The notes beneath the pieces were generated by a model. The model was not told where the DNA came from and ran no database searches. It was given only the letters and a program-made list of their open reading frames with translations. Positions 9,013 through 18,130 of a DNA stretch of 64,000 nt are shown here, piece by piece (within the stretch, counting starts at the first letter, position 1; every line of letters starts with the position of its first letter). Position numbers and translations under genes: made by a program. Origin of the DNA: Acidisarcina polymorpha (lineage in GTDB: Bacteria > Acidobacteriota > Terriglobia > Terriglobales > Acidobacteriaceae); contig NZ_CP030840.1 of NCBI RefSeq assembly GCF_003330725.1, positions 4,774,001-4,838,000 on the forward strand, written 5' to 3'.

Positions 9013-9582
9013 CTATTTCGAAGCGGCGCTCACCGGAACAAAAACGTCGGTGTTCTCCCAGATCAGGTGCAGTTCGGTCTTGTTGCCGTGGGTATTTTCG
9101 AACTTGATGGCAAACTGTTCGACTGGCGCCGCCGGAGTCGGACCCTTTTGCATGTCCGTGCGACCCAGGTCCTGGGGCTCATTGTAGACGGTGCCCCATT
9201 GCCCAGTCTGTTTGTTCACGATCAGCTTCCATTGGGTTTCAGAGGGTAGGGAATAGATGGTGTAGGTTCCGGCCGGAACCTTCAGGTCGCCGATCATAAT
9301 GGCGGTTTCGGTCTTAAGGGTGGTGGCGGGATTGGCGCCGGTGCGCCAAACCTCGTTGTAGGGGACCAGGCCGCCAAAGATTTTGCGCCCCTTCATGAAG
9401 GGAGTGTTGTAGTCGATGGTGACTAGCTTCCCATTAAGTTCAACGTGTGCTTTTGCCGGGGGACTCGGTAATTTCTTACCGTAATCATTGGAGGCGTTAG
9501 CTTCCTGGGCTTGAAGTGAGAGAGTAGCCAGCGAGCCGAGCAGCAGGCTGGCGATGGTACAAAGCAGTTTCTTTTGAAGCAT
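9013..9582 (-). CDS. exported DUF2911 family protein
   Basis: 189 residues from the ATG at 9582, preceded by AAGGA at good spacing. It opens with a signal peptide (MLQKKLLCTIASLLLGSLATLSL, cleavage near LQA-QE). The mature part matches the DUF2911 pattern: VTIDYNTPFMKGRKIFGGL, VPYNEVWRTGANPATTL, KVPAGTYTIYSLPSETQWKL and IVNKQTGQWG. The domain is widespread in Bacteroidetes and Acidobacteria and has no established function; the fold is probably a secreted beta-sandwich. Its stop codon abuts the stop of the amidohydrolase on the other strand. Confidence 0.85.
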   Translation of the reverse strand: MLQKKLLCTIASLLLGSLATLSLQAQEANASNDYGKKLPSPPAKAHVELNGKLVTIDYNTPFMKGRKIFGGLVPYNEVWRTGANPATTLKTETAIMIGDLKVPAGTYTIYSLPSETQWKLIVNKQTGQWGTVYNEPQDLGRTDMQKGPTPAAPVEQFAIKFENTHGNKTELHLIWENTDVFVPVSAASK

Positions 9583-9741
9583 GAGGTCAAAATCCTTAAC
9601 AGCGAAAATTAGAGACGGCGATGGCCGCCGCTCTCGAAGAAGGCTACACCATTCCTGAAGTTCGCGGGAGATTGCCGGTGGCGGCTGCTGGTTCATCTCT
9701 GCTGCAGAGAAAGCACCCGGAGTGTGCCATCCGGGACTCGA

Positions 9742-9770
9742 TTGGATCCAGACGACGGGCGTAGTATTCT
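9742..9770 (+). promoter_or_regulatory. sigma-70 type promoter of tRNA-Arg
   Basis: TTGGAT at 9742-9747 and TATTCT at 9765-9770 are separated by 17 bases. The predicted start falls at about 9777, two bases before the tRNA. Read from the sequence; not proven. Confidence 0.45.
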
Positions 9771-9778
9771 GTAGGAAG

Positions 9779-9855
9779 GCACCCGTAGCTCAGCTGGATA
9801 GAGCGAACGCCTCCGAAGCGTTAGGTCGCAAGTTCGAATCTTGCCGGGTGCACCA
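9779..9855 (+). tRNA. tRNA-Arg (anticodon CCG)
   Basis: The acceptor stem pairs GCACCCG (9779-9785) with CGGGTGC (9845-9851), followed by discriminator A and an encoded CCA (9853-9855). The anticodon arm is AACGC-CTCCGAA-GCGTT, placing CCG at the anticodon. The T arm is GCAAG-TTCGAAT-CTTGC. All arms fold cleanly. Confidence 0.95.
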
Positions 9856-9966
9856 TCTCTCCAGCACTCCTTCGATTTTCTCCGCCGATGTCTTCCCAAA
9901 CATTGAAGCCATTTGCTTGTCGAAGCATACCGTTCGTTTAGGCCTCACTCATTTTCGAGACCACTG

Positions 9967-11136
9967 CTAAGGCACCGGGTAGATGGCCAGCTTGTCCTTG
10001 TCAAAGATGGCGAGCTGCGTACCGTCGGGGGAGAGTGCGGATTGGGCTCCGTTAAGCGAAAGGTTCTCTTCCAAGACAATCTTGTTGGCGGCGGTGTCGA
10101 TGACGTAGGCCTTAGCTACCTGCTTGCAGAAGAAGTTGATAGGTTTGCAGGTGGAGGCATCGGTAGAGGCGTCGATCGAGAAGCGCCGAGCGTTGGCCGA
10201 GACCCCGGTGATGGTCAGTCTCGTCTGAGCTTTGGGCAGGTCGGGTAAAGGGGTCTGAGTGCCGTCCGGATGGGCGAGGAGCATGCGTTCGCCTTTGCCA
10301 TCGAGGTGAAGGAGGTCGACGAGCAAGGAATTGCCGTCCAGGAAAACAAGACCGGATGGCACCAGGTCGGCGTTGGTATTTCGAAAAAACCAGTCGGGCT
10401 GGCCAGGGCGGAAGACGCGAATGGCCGTGCATGCGTTGGGATCGGCGCACACGGGGCGGGCCGCGGTCGCCGGACCAACGAGTATTTGGCCGGACGCGTG
10501 AGGAATGTCGAGTTTCGGCCCGGGCTGAAGGGGATTGCCGCTCCACCAGGTGAGCGAGGAGTGCTTGTCGGCGTAAAAAGTCTGGATGGGTAGTCCGGGA
10601 CCGACGGCGATCCCGGTGATCGCGACACTCGTGGCAGGCACATAAAAATTTTGTTCAAGCGAGGTGTCGGGTTTGAGCACCTGAATGAAGTTGCCCTCAG
10701 GAATGGCGCCCGGCGCTGGCGGAGTCGCAGAGTCGTGGATCGCGAGGATTGTGTTTTCCGGGCCGGGTGCGAGGTCAAGAGTGCTGTCGCCGGCCGGACC
10801 CTCGCCGCCGAAGTTCCAGTCCCGTTGATTTAGCTGTTTGCCAGACGGATCGAAGATGATGAGGCGGATCTGCAAAGGCTGCCGTTCTTCTTTATCGCTC
10901 CAGCGGCGAGTGGTACTGAAGGCCACGGCCACGCGATCGCGGTTGACCCAGAAGACGCCTATCACGCCGCGCTGCGAGTATTTGGAGTCGGACTGATCGG
11001 TGAAAAGGTCGGGGGCCGCGCCCAGCGGCTTCAAATCGACGTTGATGACGGCCTGCTGTTTGGATTGGCACCATAGAGGCATCGCGGAAAGAAAGCCCGC
11101 CAGCACTAGCGTAGAAGTTGAAAGTCGCAAGTTCAT
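9967..11136 (-). CDS. exported uncharacterised beta-propeller-like protein
   Basis: 389 residues from the ATG at 11136, where a signal peptide begins (LSTSTLVLAGFLSAMPLWCQ); the frame is open further upstream but without protein-like sequence. The mature part alternates hydrophobic strands and short turns (VIGVFWVNRDRVAVAF, LIIFDPSGKQLNQRDW, SGLVFLDGNSLLVDLL, SALSPDGTQLAIFD), as in WD40/PQQ-like propellers. Six cysteines, including CADPNAC and CKPINFFC, could form disulfides. I do not recognise a named family. It follows holA after a 200-base gap on the same strand and may be independent. Confidence 0.7.
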   Translation of the reverse strand: MNLRLSTSTLVLAGFLSAMPLWCQSKQQAVINVDLKPLGAAPDLFTDQSDSKYSQRGVIGVFWVNRDRVAVAFSTTRRWSDKEERQPLQIRLIIFDPSGKQLNQRDWNFGGEGPAGDSTLDLAPGPENTILAIHDSATPPAPGAIPEGNFIQVLKPDTSLEQNFYVPATSVAITGIAVGPGLPIQTFYADKHSSLTWWSGNPLQPGPKLDIPHASGQILVGPATAARPVCADPNACTAIRVFRPGQPDWFFRNTNADLVPSGLVFLDGNSLLVDLLHLDGKGERMLLAHPDGTQTPLPDLPKAQTRLTITGVSANARRFSIDASTDASTCKPINFFCKQVAKAYVIDTAANKIVLEENLSLNGAQSALSPDGTQLAIFDKDKLAIYPVP

Positions 11137-11337
11137 CCGACTCACAATGTACACCGAGTCGCGTTCCTGGCGTTTCATCTCGCGAAAATAAAAGGCTTCC
11201 CGCGGCCCGGCTCCTCGTAGTGGAGTTCTGCTCGAGTAGTTCTGCCGGATGGGGCCCATGAGCTTTGAGGCCTGAGCCTGGTCATAAGAGGGCTGAGTTC
11301 GTGGGCGAGGAGCCACGCATCTACCGGCAGCCCATGC

Positions 11338-12510
11338 TTACAACTGCATGGGATATTGCGTTGAGCCTTCGATTGGAGAAGCCACCCGGGGTTCGCTGGC
11401 GAGTTCGAGGACGAGCCGTTCGAGAACAAGACGCTTATCGGGAGGGGAAGAGCGAAGTTCCAGGTCAGCGCGGGCAATAAGCCGGATGGCGCGAGTGAGT
11501 TCGTGGCGGGATTTGTAACGGCGCGCCTGGCGGATAAGATCTTCGGCGGCAAAGGGCGGCATGCGGAAGCCTTGCCAGAGTGCCTGCCAGATGGCGCGCG
11601 AGTCGCGGACATTTTTCTCGAGGATGACAAGCATTTGGCGGAAGGTACGGGCAAGCATGTAAAGATGGCCGATGGCCGAATCTTCGCCGCCATCGGAGGC
11701 ATTGAGAAGGCCCTGTAACAAGAGCAGTGCGCGGTGTTTGTCCTTCGCGGAGATGGCGTCGGTGAGCTCGTAGAGCGAGCGCTGCTTGGCGGCGAGAACC
11801 ATGGTCTCGACGTCCCCTAAAGTGATACGACGCCGCTCGCCGGCGTAGAGCAGCAGCTTTTCGAATTCGCTTGCGATCAGCATCATGTCGGCGCCCAGCG
11901 CATCGACCAGTTCTCGCGCAGCGTCGGTGTCGAAACGAACCTGGTGGCGCTCCGACTCGGTAGTCAGCCAGCGCGTGGCGTCGGCTTCCTCGACCCTGGC
12001 GAGTTCGACCAGACCGCACCAATCTCCGAGGGTCTCGCGTATACGTTCATAACGATCTTTGTCCTGCATGTCCATCCGTTTTGGGTCAGCCGAGATGCGG
12101 ATGTGGTCGGCGACGAAGACGAGCAGCGCCTGCGGGTTCGGGGAGCGAAAATAGCCGTCGATCGCAGCGAATTCTTCTTTCTTGGCGCCACGAGTGTAAA
12201 GAGTCTTCAGGTTGCGCATGAAGATTACCTGGAACGGCGCCATCAGCGAAGGGGTTTGGGCGCGGTCGAGAGCCTCGAAGATGCTGACTTCGGCGAGGTC
12301 GAAATCGGAGAGGCAAAAGTCTCGCATCTCGGCAGGAACAAACGCCTGGAGAATGGCGCGGCGGCAACGTTCGTACAGGAAGGTCTCATCGCCCGCAAAG
12401 ATATAACCGGGACGTAGCGAACCTGGGTTGCCGGCAGCGGAGGCGACCTCGGCGAGAAATCGTTCGGTCGAGGAGAACCCTGCTCCCCAGCGGGTGGGGC
12501 TGGCGGCCAT
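11338..12510 (-). CDS. holA: DNA polymerase III delta subunit
   Basis: 390 residues. The N-terminal AAA+-like clamp-loader domain shows PGYIFAGDETFLYERCRRAI and the family's linker (RISADPKRMDMQDKD). The middle has LGADMMLIASEFEKLLLYAG and the C-terminal collar region holds RQMLVILEKNVRDSRAIWQ. HolA opens the beta sliding clamp within the clamp loader. The ATG follows the stop of lptE with no gap, and the lptE-holA order is a recurrent bacterial arrangement, so the two are probably cotranslated. Confidence 0.9.
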   Translation of the reverse strand: MAASPTRWGAGFSSTERFLAEVASAAGNPGSLRPGYIFAGDETFLYERCRRAILQAFVPAEMRDFCLSDFDLAEVSIFEALDRAQTPSLMAPFQVIFMRNLKTLYTRGAKKEEFAAIDGYFRSPNPQALLVFVADHIRISADPKRMDMQDKDRYERIRETLGDWCGLVELARVEEADATRWLTTESERHQVRFDTDAARELVDALGADMMLIASEFEKLLLYAGERRRITLGDVETMVLAAKQRSLYELTDAISAKDKHRALLLLQGLLNASDGGEDSAIGHLYMLARTFRQMLVILEKNVRDSRAIWQALWQGFRMPPFAAEDLIRQARRYKSRHELTRAIRLIARADLELRSSPPDKRLVLERLVLELASEPRVASPIEGSTQYPMQL

Positions 12511-13032
12511 CTAGAAGGACTCCAGCATATCGCTGACGAGCGATTGTGCAAAATCGCGGGAGAGCCGGGTGACAGCGGCTGGATCTTCCTGGATGAAGGT
12601 GGTGAGATCGGTAGTCGTCTCGTATTGTTGGCGGAATGTGTATTGGTTGTTTTCGTAGAGCAGGCGGCCATCGCGGTCATTCACGTGGACGCTGGCAGTG
12701 ATGGTGATTAGAAAGCTGGAGGACTGGCCGGTTTGCAGGTTGTAGATAAGGGGAACGATCTGGAAGGTGAGGATTCTGCCATGGATCGTGGCATCGGCGT
12801 CGGCGTTGGTGGGTCCGTCGGAGTTGACGATCGCGTATTTCGTCCGGCTGGTGAGCTCGCGAACGACGGCCTGGGTGAAGGCCAGCTCCGTGTGATAGGA
12901 CTGGGTGGCATTTTCGAAGATAGGGACTGCGATGGAGTGGGTGGTGTCGGGCAGATGGGCAGCCGACGTCGCGGTGTGATACCCGCAACCGGCGAGGGCA
13001 GAACAAACAATCGACAGAATGAGAAGACGCAT
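12511..13032 (-). CDS. lptE: LPS-assembly lipoprotein LptE
   Basis: About 173 residues from the ATG at 13032; an ATG at 13044 would add four. It starts with a lipoprotein signal (MRLLILSIVCSALAGCGYH) whose lipobox LAGC gives a lipidated cysteine. It continues with SIAVPIFENATQSYHTE, the mixed alpha/beta pattern (AVVRELTSRTKYAIV) and GRLLYENNQYTFRQQYE typical of LptE. LptE plugs the LptD barrel and helps insert LPS into the outer membrane. The gene runs straight into holA and follows a HAD-family gene on the same strand. Confidence 0.85.
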   Translation of the reverse strand: MRLLILSIVCSALAGCGYHTATSAAHLPDTTHSIAVPIFENATQSYHTELAFTQAVVRELTSRTKYAIVNSDGPTNADADATIHGRILTFQIVPLIYNLQTGQSSSFLITITASVHVNDRDGRLLYENNQYTFRQQYETTTDLTTFIQEDPAAVTRLSRDFAQSLVSDMLESF

Positions 13033-13071
13033 GGAATCCGACATCAGTATTGTCGCAGGAATGCTGCCCGA

Positions 13072-13731
13072 TTAGAGTGCCGCAACGGATACTGAATGAG
13101 CCGCATGAAGAGGCGGCAGAGTGTCCGCGAATCCTCGCGATTGCAAATCTTCCTGCAGTTGCTGCACGTTGCGGAAGAGGATCCCCTGAAGACCGACCGC
13201 CTCGGCGGAGAGGATATTCTCCTGCCGGTCGTCGAGAAAAAGCACTTCTGCGGCAGGAACCTGGATCGCGTCCAGGACATGGTGATAGATGGCGGGATCC
13301 GGCTTAGCCAGGCGCAGCTCGCAGGACCAGGTGTTGTGGGTGAAGCCCTTCACCCAGTCGTGCTGCTTGAATTCGTCAGCGAGCTCAAAACCGATGTTGG
13401 AGAGGATGCCCGTCTTGAATCCAGATTTGCTGATGGTCACTGCCCAGTCGACCATATTACGGTTGAGGCTGCTCCACATGCGGATGTCGTTCGCAATCAG
13501 CTGGCGAATTTGATGGTCGCTTAGGGCTACACCGGCACCGGCGGCGCAACGCTGCCAATAGCCCTCGCCATCAAATTGCCCCTCGTCGTAGGCATGGCGA
13601 TAAGCCCAGTATTCGCGCTCGAAGTCCTCGGCGGTCGCTCCAAATATTTTCATGAGTTCATGGTGGGCAGCCGGGTCAGCGGGGTTGCTGAGGACCATTC
13701 CGTAATCGAAGATGACTGCGTTTAGGGCCAT
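13072..13731 (-). CDS. HAD-superfamily hydrolase (YihX/HAD-IA-like)
   Basis: 219 residues from the ATG at 13731, with AGGAG about 11 bases upstream. The HAD motifs are complete: motif I AVIFDYGMVLSNP (Asp nucleophile and the +2 residue replaced by Tyr, DYG, as in part of the YihX-like group), motif II TGILSNIG, motif III AKPDPAIYH with the lysine, and motif IV EVLFLDDRQENI. A helical cap (about residues 18-85) lies between motifs I and II. Such enzymes dephosphorylate sugar phosphates or small metabolites. The substrate is unknown. The gene lies upstream of lptE-holA with a 39-base gap. Confidence 0.85.
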   Translation of the reverse strand: MALNAVIFDYGMVLSNPADPAAHHELMKIFGATAEDFEREYWAYRHAYDEGQFDGEGYWQRCAAGAGVALSDHQIRQLIANDIRMWSSLNRNMVDWAVTISKSGFKTGILSNIGFELADEFKQHDWVKGFTHNTWSCELRLAKPDPAIYHHVLDAIQVPAAEVLFLDDRQENILSAEAVGLQGILFRNVQQLQEDLQSRGFADTLPPLHAAHSVSVAAL

Positions 13732-13933
13732 GGGAAAGCGCACTCCTATCACTCAATTAGTTTTTCGGATGACCTTTTATTGTCGCAGGTTCTGATGGCG
13801 GCTTGAGTATCGGCTTTGAATCTCGACGACTAATGAATTTGCGGGGGTACGACAGACCGGGCTCACCTGGGCGAGCCCCAGAGCTGCCGTGATTCGTGTT
13901 TTCGGTAGGAAAGACTGGAAAATGCGGAGAAAG

Positions 13934-13960
13934 AAAAGGCAGCCGGTTTGGCTGCCTTTT
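13934..13960. terminator. bidirectional rho-independent terminator after ftsH
   Basis: AAAAGGCAGCC (13934-13944) and GGCTGCCTTTT (13950-13960) form a perfect 11-base stem around a 5-base loop. A/T runs on both sides allow use on either strand. On the minus strand it lies about 40 bases after the ftsH stop. Confidence 0.85.
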
Positions 13961-13997
13961 GGTCAAGGTTCGGTTTGTAAGTCGATCGTCCGACTAG

Positions 13998-15920
13998 TTA
14001 GGCCGGTGACGGACTGCCCTCGGGGAAGCCGGTACCACGATTGCCTTCGGGGCGCAGAACCTGCTGGACGTCGGCTGCGAGGCCAGTGGGTCCGCCGGGT
14101 CCTCCGAGCGACTTCATCGGCGGCAGGTCTTGTCCGTCGATGATCTTGCGAATGTCGTCCGCGTCGAGGGTTTCGCGTTCGAGCAGAGCAGCCGCCATGC
14201 GATGCATGATGTCGTGGTTCTGGTTGAGGATGTCGTAGGCCGATTTATAGGCTTCATCAATCATCCGGCGAACTTCGGCGTCGATCTGGCGAGCGGTTTC
14301 TTCGGAGAAGTCGCGGTGCTGCGAGATTTCGCGGCCGAGGAAGATCTGCTCTTCCTTCTTGCCGAAGGTGAGCGGACCCATGGTGCTCATGCCGTATTCG
14401 CAGACCATCTTCCGGGCTAGATCGGTGGAGCGTTCGATATCGTTTCCGGCACCGGTGGTCTTGCGATTCATGAAGATTTCCTCGGCGCAGCGGCCGCCCA
14501 TCAAGATGGCAAGCTGGGTCTCCAAATAATCCTTGGTGACGGTGTGCTTGTCTTCCTCGGGCAACTGCATGGTGACGCCGAGAGCCATGCCGCGGGGGAT
14601 GATGGTGACCTTGTGCAGTGGGTCGGCGTGGTCGCGCTTGGCAGCAACGAGCACGTGCCCGGCCTCGTGATACGCAGTGTCCCGCTTATCGTCTTCCGAG
14701 AGCAGCATGGATTTGCGTTCGGCGCCCATCATAACCTTGTCTTTGGCAGTCTCGAAGTCTTCCATGAAGACCGCTTTTCGGTTCATGCGGGCGGCGCTCA
14801 GGGCGGCTTCGTTGACCATGTTGGCCAAATCGGCGCCGGAGAAGCCCGGTGTCCCACGAGCCAGCACGTTCAGATTGACGTCCTCAGAGAGCGGTACCTT
14901 CTTAGCGTGAACGCGCAGAACCTCTTCGCGGCCGCGGACATCAGGACGGCCAACTACAACCCGGCGGTCGAAACGGCCAGGGCGGAGCAGGGCGGGATCA
15001 AGAACGTCGGGCCGATTGGTCGCGGCGACCAGGATCACGCCGTCGTTCGATTCAAAGCCATCCATCTCGACCAGCAGCTGGTTCAGGGTTTGCTCGCGCT
15101 CATCGTGACCGCCGCCGAGACCGGCGCCACGGTGACGTCCCACGGCATCGATTTCGTCGATGAAAATAATGCAGGGAGCATTCTTCTTGCCCTGTTCGAA
15201 GAGATCGCGAACCCGGCTTGCGCCGACGCCGACAAACATCTCAACGAAGTCAGAGCCGGAGATAGAGAAGAAGGGAACATTAGCTTCCCCAGCGACGGCG
15301 CGGGCGAGTAAAGTCTTGCCGGTTCCGGGAGGTCCGACGAGCAACACTCCCTTCGGAATGCGCCCGCCGAGTTTCTGGAATTTCTGCGCTTCACGCAGGA
15401 ACTCGATGATCTCTTTGAGTTCTTCTTTGGCTTCATCCACGCCGGCGACGTCTTTGAACGTGACCTTCTTCTGCTGCATGGACAGCAGGCGAGCACGGCT
15501 CTTCCCGAAGGACATGGCCTTGTTGCCGCCGCTCTGCATCTGCCGGAGCATGAAGAACCACAGTGCTCCAATAATGATGACCGGCGAGAACTGGATCAGG
15601 ATGTTGAGCCACCCGTTGCCAGAGGTGTCCTTCACGGAGATCGAAACCTTACCGTCCCGCAGGACCTTATACATGTCCGGATCGTTCGGCGGGGCATTGG
15701 TATGGAACTGGCTCTTGTCGGCGCGCATGTGTCCATGGATCTCGCTGCCGACGATGGTGACATCGCTGATCTGGCCGCCCTGCGCGTCCTGCAGGAACTG
15801 CGAGTAGGGAATCTCAGCGTCCTTCCCCATGCCGCCGGACTTCTGGAATACTTGCCACAATAGAACCAGGCAAGCGAAGATGAACACCCAGAAGATGATT
15901 GTCTTGACCGTTGAATTCAC
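13998..15920 (-). CDS. ftsH: ATP-dependent zinc metalloprotease FtsH
   Basis: 640 residues, normal for FtsH. Two membrane helices flank a small periplasmic domain ([19 protein letters not shown] at the N-terminus and [15 protein letters not shown] near residue 110). The AAA domain has Walker A GPPGTGKT, Walker [12 protein letters not shown] and the second region of homology ([19 protein letters not shown]). The zinc site HEAGH lies at residues 418-422. FtsH degrades misfolded membrane proteins and regulators from the cytoplasmic face. It is monocistronic here with a strong terminator and a long upstream leader. Confidence 0.97.
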   Translation of the reverse strand: MNSTVKTIIFWVFIFACLVLLWQVFQKSGGMGKDAEIPYSQFLQDAQGGQISDVTIVGSEIHGHMRADKSQFHTNAPPNDPDMYKVLRDGKVSISVKDTSGNGWLNILIQFSPVIIIGALWFFMLRQMQSGGNKAMSFGKSRARLLSMQQKKVTFKDVAGVDEAKEELKEIIEFLREAQKFQKLGGRIPKGVLLVGPPGTGKTLLARAVAGEANVPFFSISGSDFVEMFVGVGASRVRDLFEQGKKNAPCIIFIDEIDAVGRHRGAGLGGGHDEREQTLNQLLVEMDGFESNDGVILVAATNRPDVLDPALLRPGRFDRRVVVGRPDVRGREEVLRVHAKKVPLSEDVNLNVLARGTPGFSGADLANMVNEAALSAARMNRKAVFMEDFETAKDKVMMGAERKSMLLSEDDKRDTAYHEAGHVLVAAKRDHADPLHKVTIIPRGMALGVTMQLPEEDKHTVTKDYLETQLAILMGGRCAEEIFMNRKTTGAGNDIERSTDLARKMVCEYGMSTMGPLTFGKKEEQIFLGREISQHRDFSEETARQIDAEVRRMIDEAYKSAYDILNQNHDIMHRMAAALLERETLDADDIRKIIDGQDLPPMKSLGGPGGPTGLAADVQQVLRPEGNRGTGFPEGSPSPA

Positions 15921-16459
15921 GAAAAACCCCTCAATTCTGTCTGCGTCTGCCTAAAAACCGCAAATTACTCGAACGCCGCTGAAGAACCCAGCTCTATACA
16001 CTCGTGAGTCATTAGACGTCATTCCGCTTAGGAAGTGTCAAAAACAATCCAGTTCGCTGCCTGAAAGCTGCCGAACGGCGACTATTATTCACCGATATGT
16101 TTCTAATTCTACTCCCTGTAATCTTCCCGTCGCGAGTTCTCCGCCGGGAGTTTTAATAGCCAGGATAAGTTGGGGACGCCCCGGTCAATTCGATTGAGCA
16201 CATCGGTTCCTGACGGAGTAGTCCTTCCAAAAAGTTCCTTCCTTCCTCGTCCGGCAGTCGAAGACTTCACCGCGCGCATCCGTGGTTCCAGGGACGTGAG
16301 GGGATCGCGTCCATGAGGCCCACCGAGGTGTATTCGACATGCAAACGATCACTCAGAAGTGCGATTACCTGGTCACGGCGTTCACATCGGCTCCCCGAGC
16401 AATCAGCCGAGACTGTGCCTGAGCACTTTTCGACACTCTCTTCCCGTTGCACCGGCTCT
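15921..16459. other. long intergenic region upstream of ftsH
   Basis: 539 bases separate the ftsH start from the end of msrA. A 61-codon minus-strand frame (16267-16452, GTG start just after msrA) reads partly like protein (RRDQVIALLSDRLHVEYTSV) but I recognise no family, so I leave it uncalled. The rest holds the presumed ftsH promoter and leader. No tRNA, repeat or strong hairpin was seen. Confidence 0.4.
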
Positions 16460-16930
16460 TTAGATATGGCAGGAGACGGCGCCGCGCTTTTCGAGGTACT
16501 TCTGGTGATATTCTTCGGCCTTCCAAAAAGTCTGGGCCGGCACCACCTGGGTCACAATCGGCTTTTTAAACCGATGTTCCGCCGTCAGTCGCTCGATCAC
16601 CTTCTTCGCCGTCGCCTCTTGTTCGGGTGAATGAAAGAAGATCGCGCTGCGGTATTGCGTACCCCAGTCAGGGCCCTGACGGTTCAGTTGGGTTGGGTCG
16701 TGCAAAGCAAAGAATGCCTCCAGCAGCCGCTCATAACTCACTTTTTCGGGATCGAAAGTCAACTCAACGACCTCGGCGTGGCCGGTTTGATCGGTGCAAA
16801 CGTCTTTGTACGTGGGCTGGTCGGTCTGACCGCCCTCATAGCCCACGGCCGTTTGAGTCACACCGGGAATGCGTCCAAACTCAACTTCGACTCCCCAGAA
16901 ACAACCTGCTCCAAATGCCGCTTTCTCCAT
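16460..16930 (-). CDS. msrA: peptide methionine sulfoxide reductase A
   Basis: 156 residues, compact MsrA. The active site GAGCFWGVEVEF sits at residues 7-18, with the catalytic cysteine in GCFWG. GHAEVVELTFDP and YRSAIFFHSPEQ follow, then the C-terminal AEEYHQKYLEKRGAVSCHI with a possible resolving cysteine three residues from the end. It reduces methionine-S-sulfoxide in proteins using thioredoxin. It stands alone on the minus strand. Confidence 0.95.
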   Translation of the reverse strand: MEKAAFGAGCFWGVEVEFGRIPGVTQTAVGYEGGQTDQPTYKDVCTDQTGHAEVVELTFDPEKVSYERLLEAFFALHDPTQLNRQGPDWGTQYRSAIFFHSPEQEATAKKVIERLTAEHRFKKPIVTQVVPAQTFWKAEEYHQKYLEKRGAVSCHI

Positions 16931-17011
16931 GATTTCTCCTCCTCATCTCGTAATCATTAGACGCGCCGGCACCCCCGAAGGAGCAGCCAGCAGCTACCGC
17001 GAGAGCGGCGA

Positions 17012-18130
17012 TCAACGTCCCCTCGGCCCAGAATCTCTCCGGACAGGATTCGACTGGAACCTTCTTCCTGATCCGGCCTTCGCACCAGTTGAGATGTTGC
17101 TGGAGCTTTTGCCCGGAGACTTGGCTGGAGCGCTCGCGAGCGCCGGGCGGTCTGCCGGTTTGGGCCGTTCTCGCAAGACCGGGCCAGCCACTGCCGGCCG
17201 CTTGCTCTTTCGGCGAATCGGCGCGATCGATACCGGGATATGCGTGCCCCGAGCAATGGTGCGAATGCCGCGGGCGGCCCGCTGCAGGGCCAGCACCTCC
17301 TCTGCGGTCAGTTCGCGGACTTCGCCAGGCTCCACATCGAGCACCAGCGGCCCATAGCCGACCCGGCGAATCTTCTCGACGAAATGTCCGACCTCTTCAA
17401 ACATCTTGCGAATTTCCCGGTTGCGGCCTTCGGTCAGCGTGACCTCGTACCATGGATTCTCCGCGTCGCGGACCCGACGGATTCCCGCTGGCTGGGTCAG
17501 CACTCGTCCGGCATGATCGTCGCGGCTGCGGCCCTTATCGATCATGATTCCGGCACGCAGTTGGCCGATCGCCTCGTCGCTCGGCTTTCCACTCACTTTG
17601 ACGAGGTAGACCTTCTGTACTTTGTTGGCGGCGCGGGTGAGCAGGTTCGCCAGTTCGCCATCGTTGGTCATCACCAGGAGGCCTTCGCTTTGATAATCGA
17701 GCCTGCCCACGGGAAACACGCGCGGTCCACCGGGAAAGAACTCCATGACCGTAGGGCGTCCCTCGGGATCGCTGGCGCTGGTGATGTAACCCTTCGGCTT
17801 GTTGAGAACGGCGTAGCGCAGCCGCTGTACGCCGCGGAGCAGCTTGCCGTCGACCCGAATGTGGTCGAGCGCCGGATCTGCTTTGGTGCCGAGTTCAGTG
17901 ACGGTCTTGCCGTTAATCTGCACACGGCCTTCGAGGATGAGCTCCTCCGCCTTGCGCCTCGAGGTGACACCGGCCGCAGCAATGATCTTTTGCAGCCGCT
18001 CCTCATGGCGGATGACGGCTTCGAATGGGCGGGATTCTGGCTCCTCCGCACCAATTTCCTGCGAAGCCACAACTTCCGTGTCGGCAGTCGTTTTGCTCAC
18101 GGCACGCGACATTTTATTTTTCGTGGCCAT
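17012..18130 (-). CDS. rluB: 23S rRNA pseudouridine synthase, RluB/RsuA family
   Basis: 372 residues. After about 45 variable residues there is an S4 RNA-binding domain (ERLQKIIAAAGVTSRRKAEE). The catalytic domain follows with VLNKPKGYITSASDPEGR, the catalytic PVGRLDYQSEGLLVMTNDGEL (active aspartate in GRLD), and EGRNREIRKMFEEVG. A basic, proline/serine-rich tail of about 90 residues extends past the usual end, as in many Acidobacteria and Deltaproteobacteria. It isomerises a uridine of 23S rRNA (E. coli RluB acts at 2605). Its start overlaps the end of scpB by 17 bases, the widely conserved scpB-rluB arrangement. Confidence 0.93.
   Translation of the reverse strand: MATKNKMSRAVSKTTADTEVVASQEIGAEEPESRPFEAVIRHEERLQKIIAAAGVTSRRKAEELILEGRVQINGKTVTELGTKADPALDHIRVDGKLLRGVQRLRYAVLNKPKGYITSASDPEGRPTVMEFFPGGPRVFPVGRLDYQSEGLLVMTNDGELANLLTRAANKVQKVYLVKVSGKPSDEAIGQLRAGIMIDKGRSRDDHAGRVLTQPAGIRRVRDAENPWYEVTLTEGRNREIRKMFEEVGHFVEKIRRVGYGPLVLDVEPGEVRELTAEEVLALQRAARGIRTIARGTHIPVSIAPIRRKSKRPAVAGPVLRERPKPADRPALASAPAKSPGKSSSNISTGAKAGSGRRFQSNPVRRDSGPRGR

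Noticed and set aside
14544-15311. Long plus-strand open frame across ftsH
   Set aside because: It lies opposite the FtsH AAA and protease domains, which explain all of the sequence.
16267-16452. 61-codon minus-strand frame after msrA
   Set aside because: It has a plausible GTG and spacing but no recognisable family, so it is mentioned only in the gap description.
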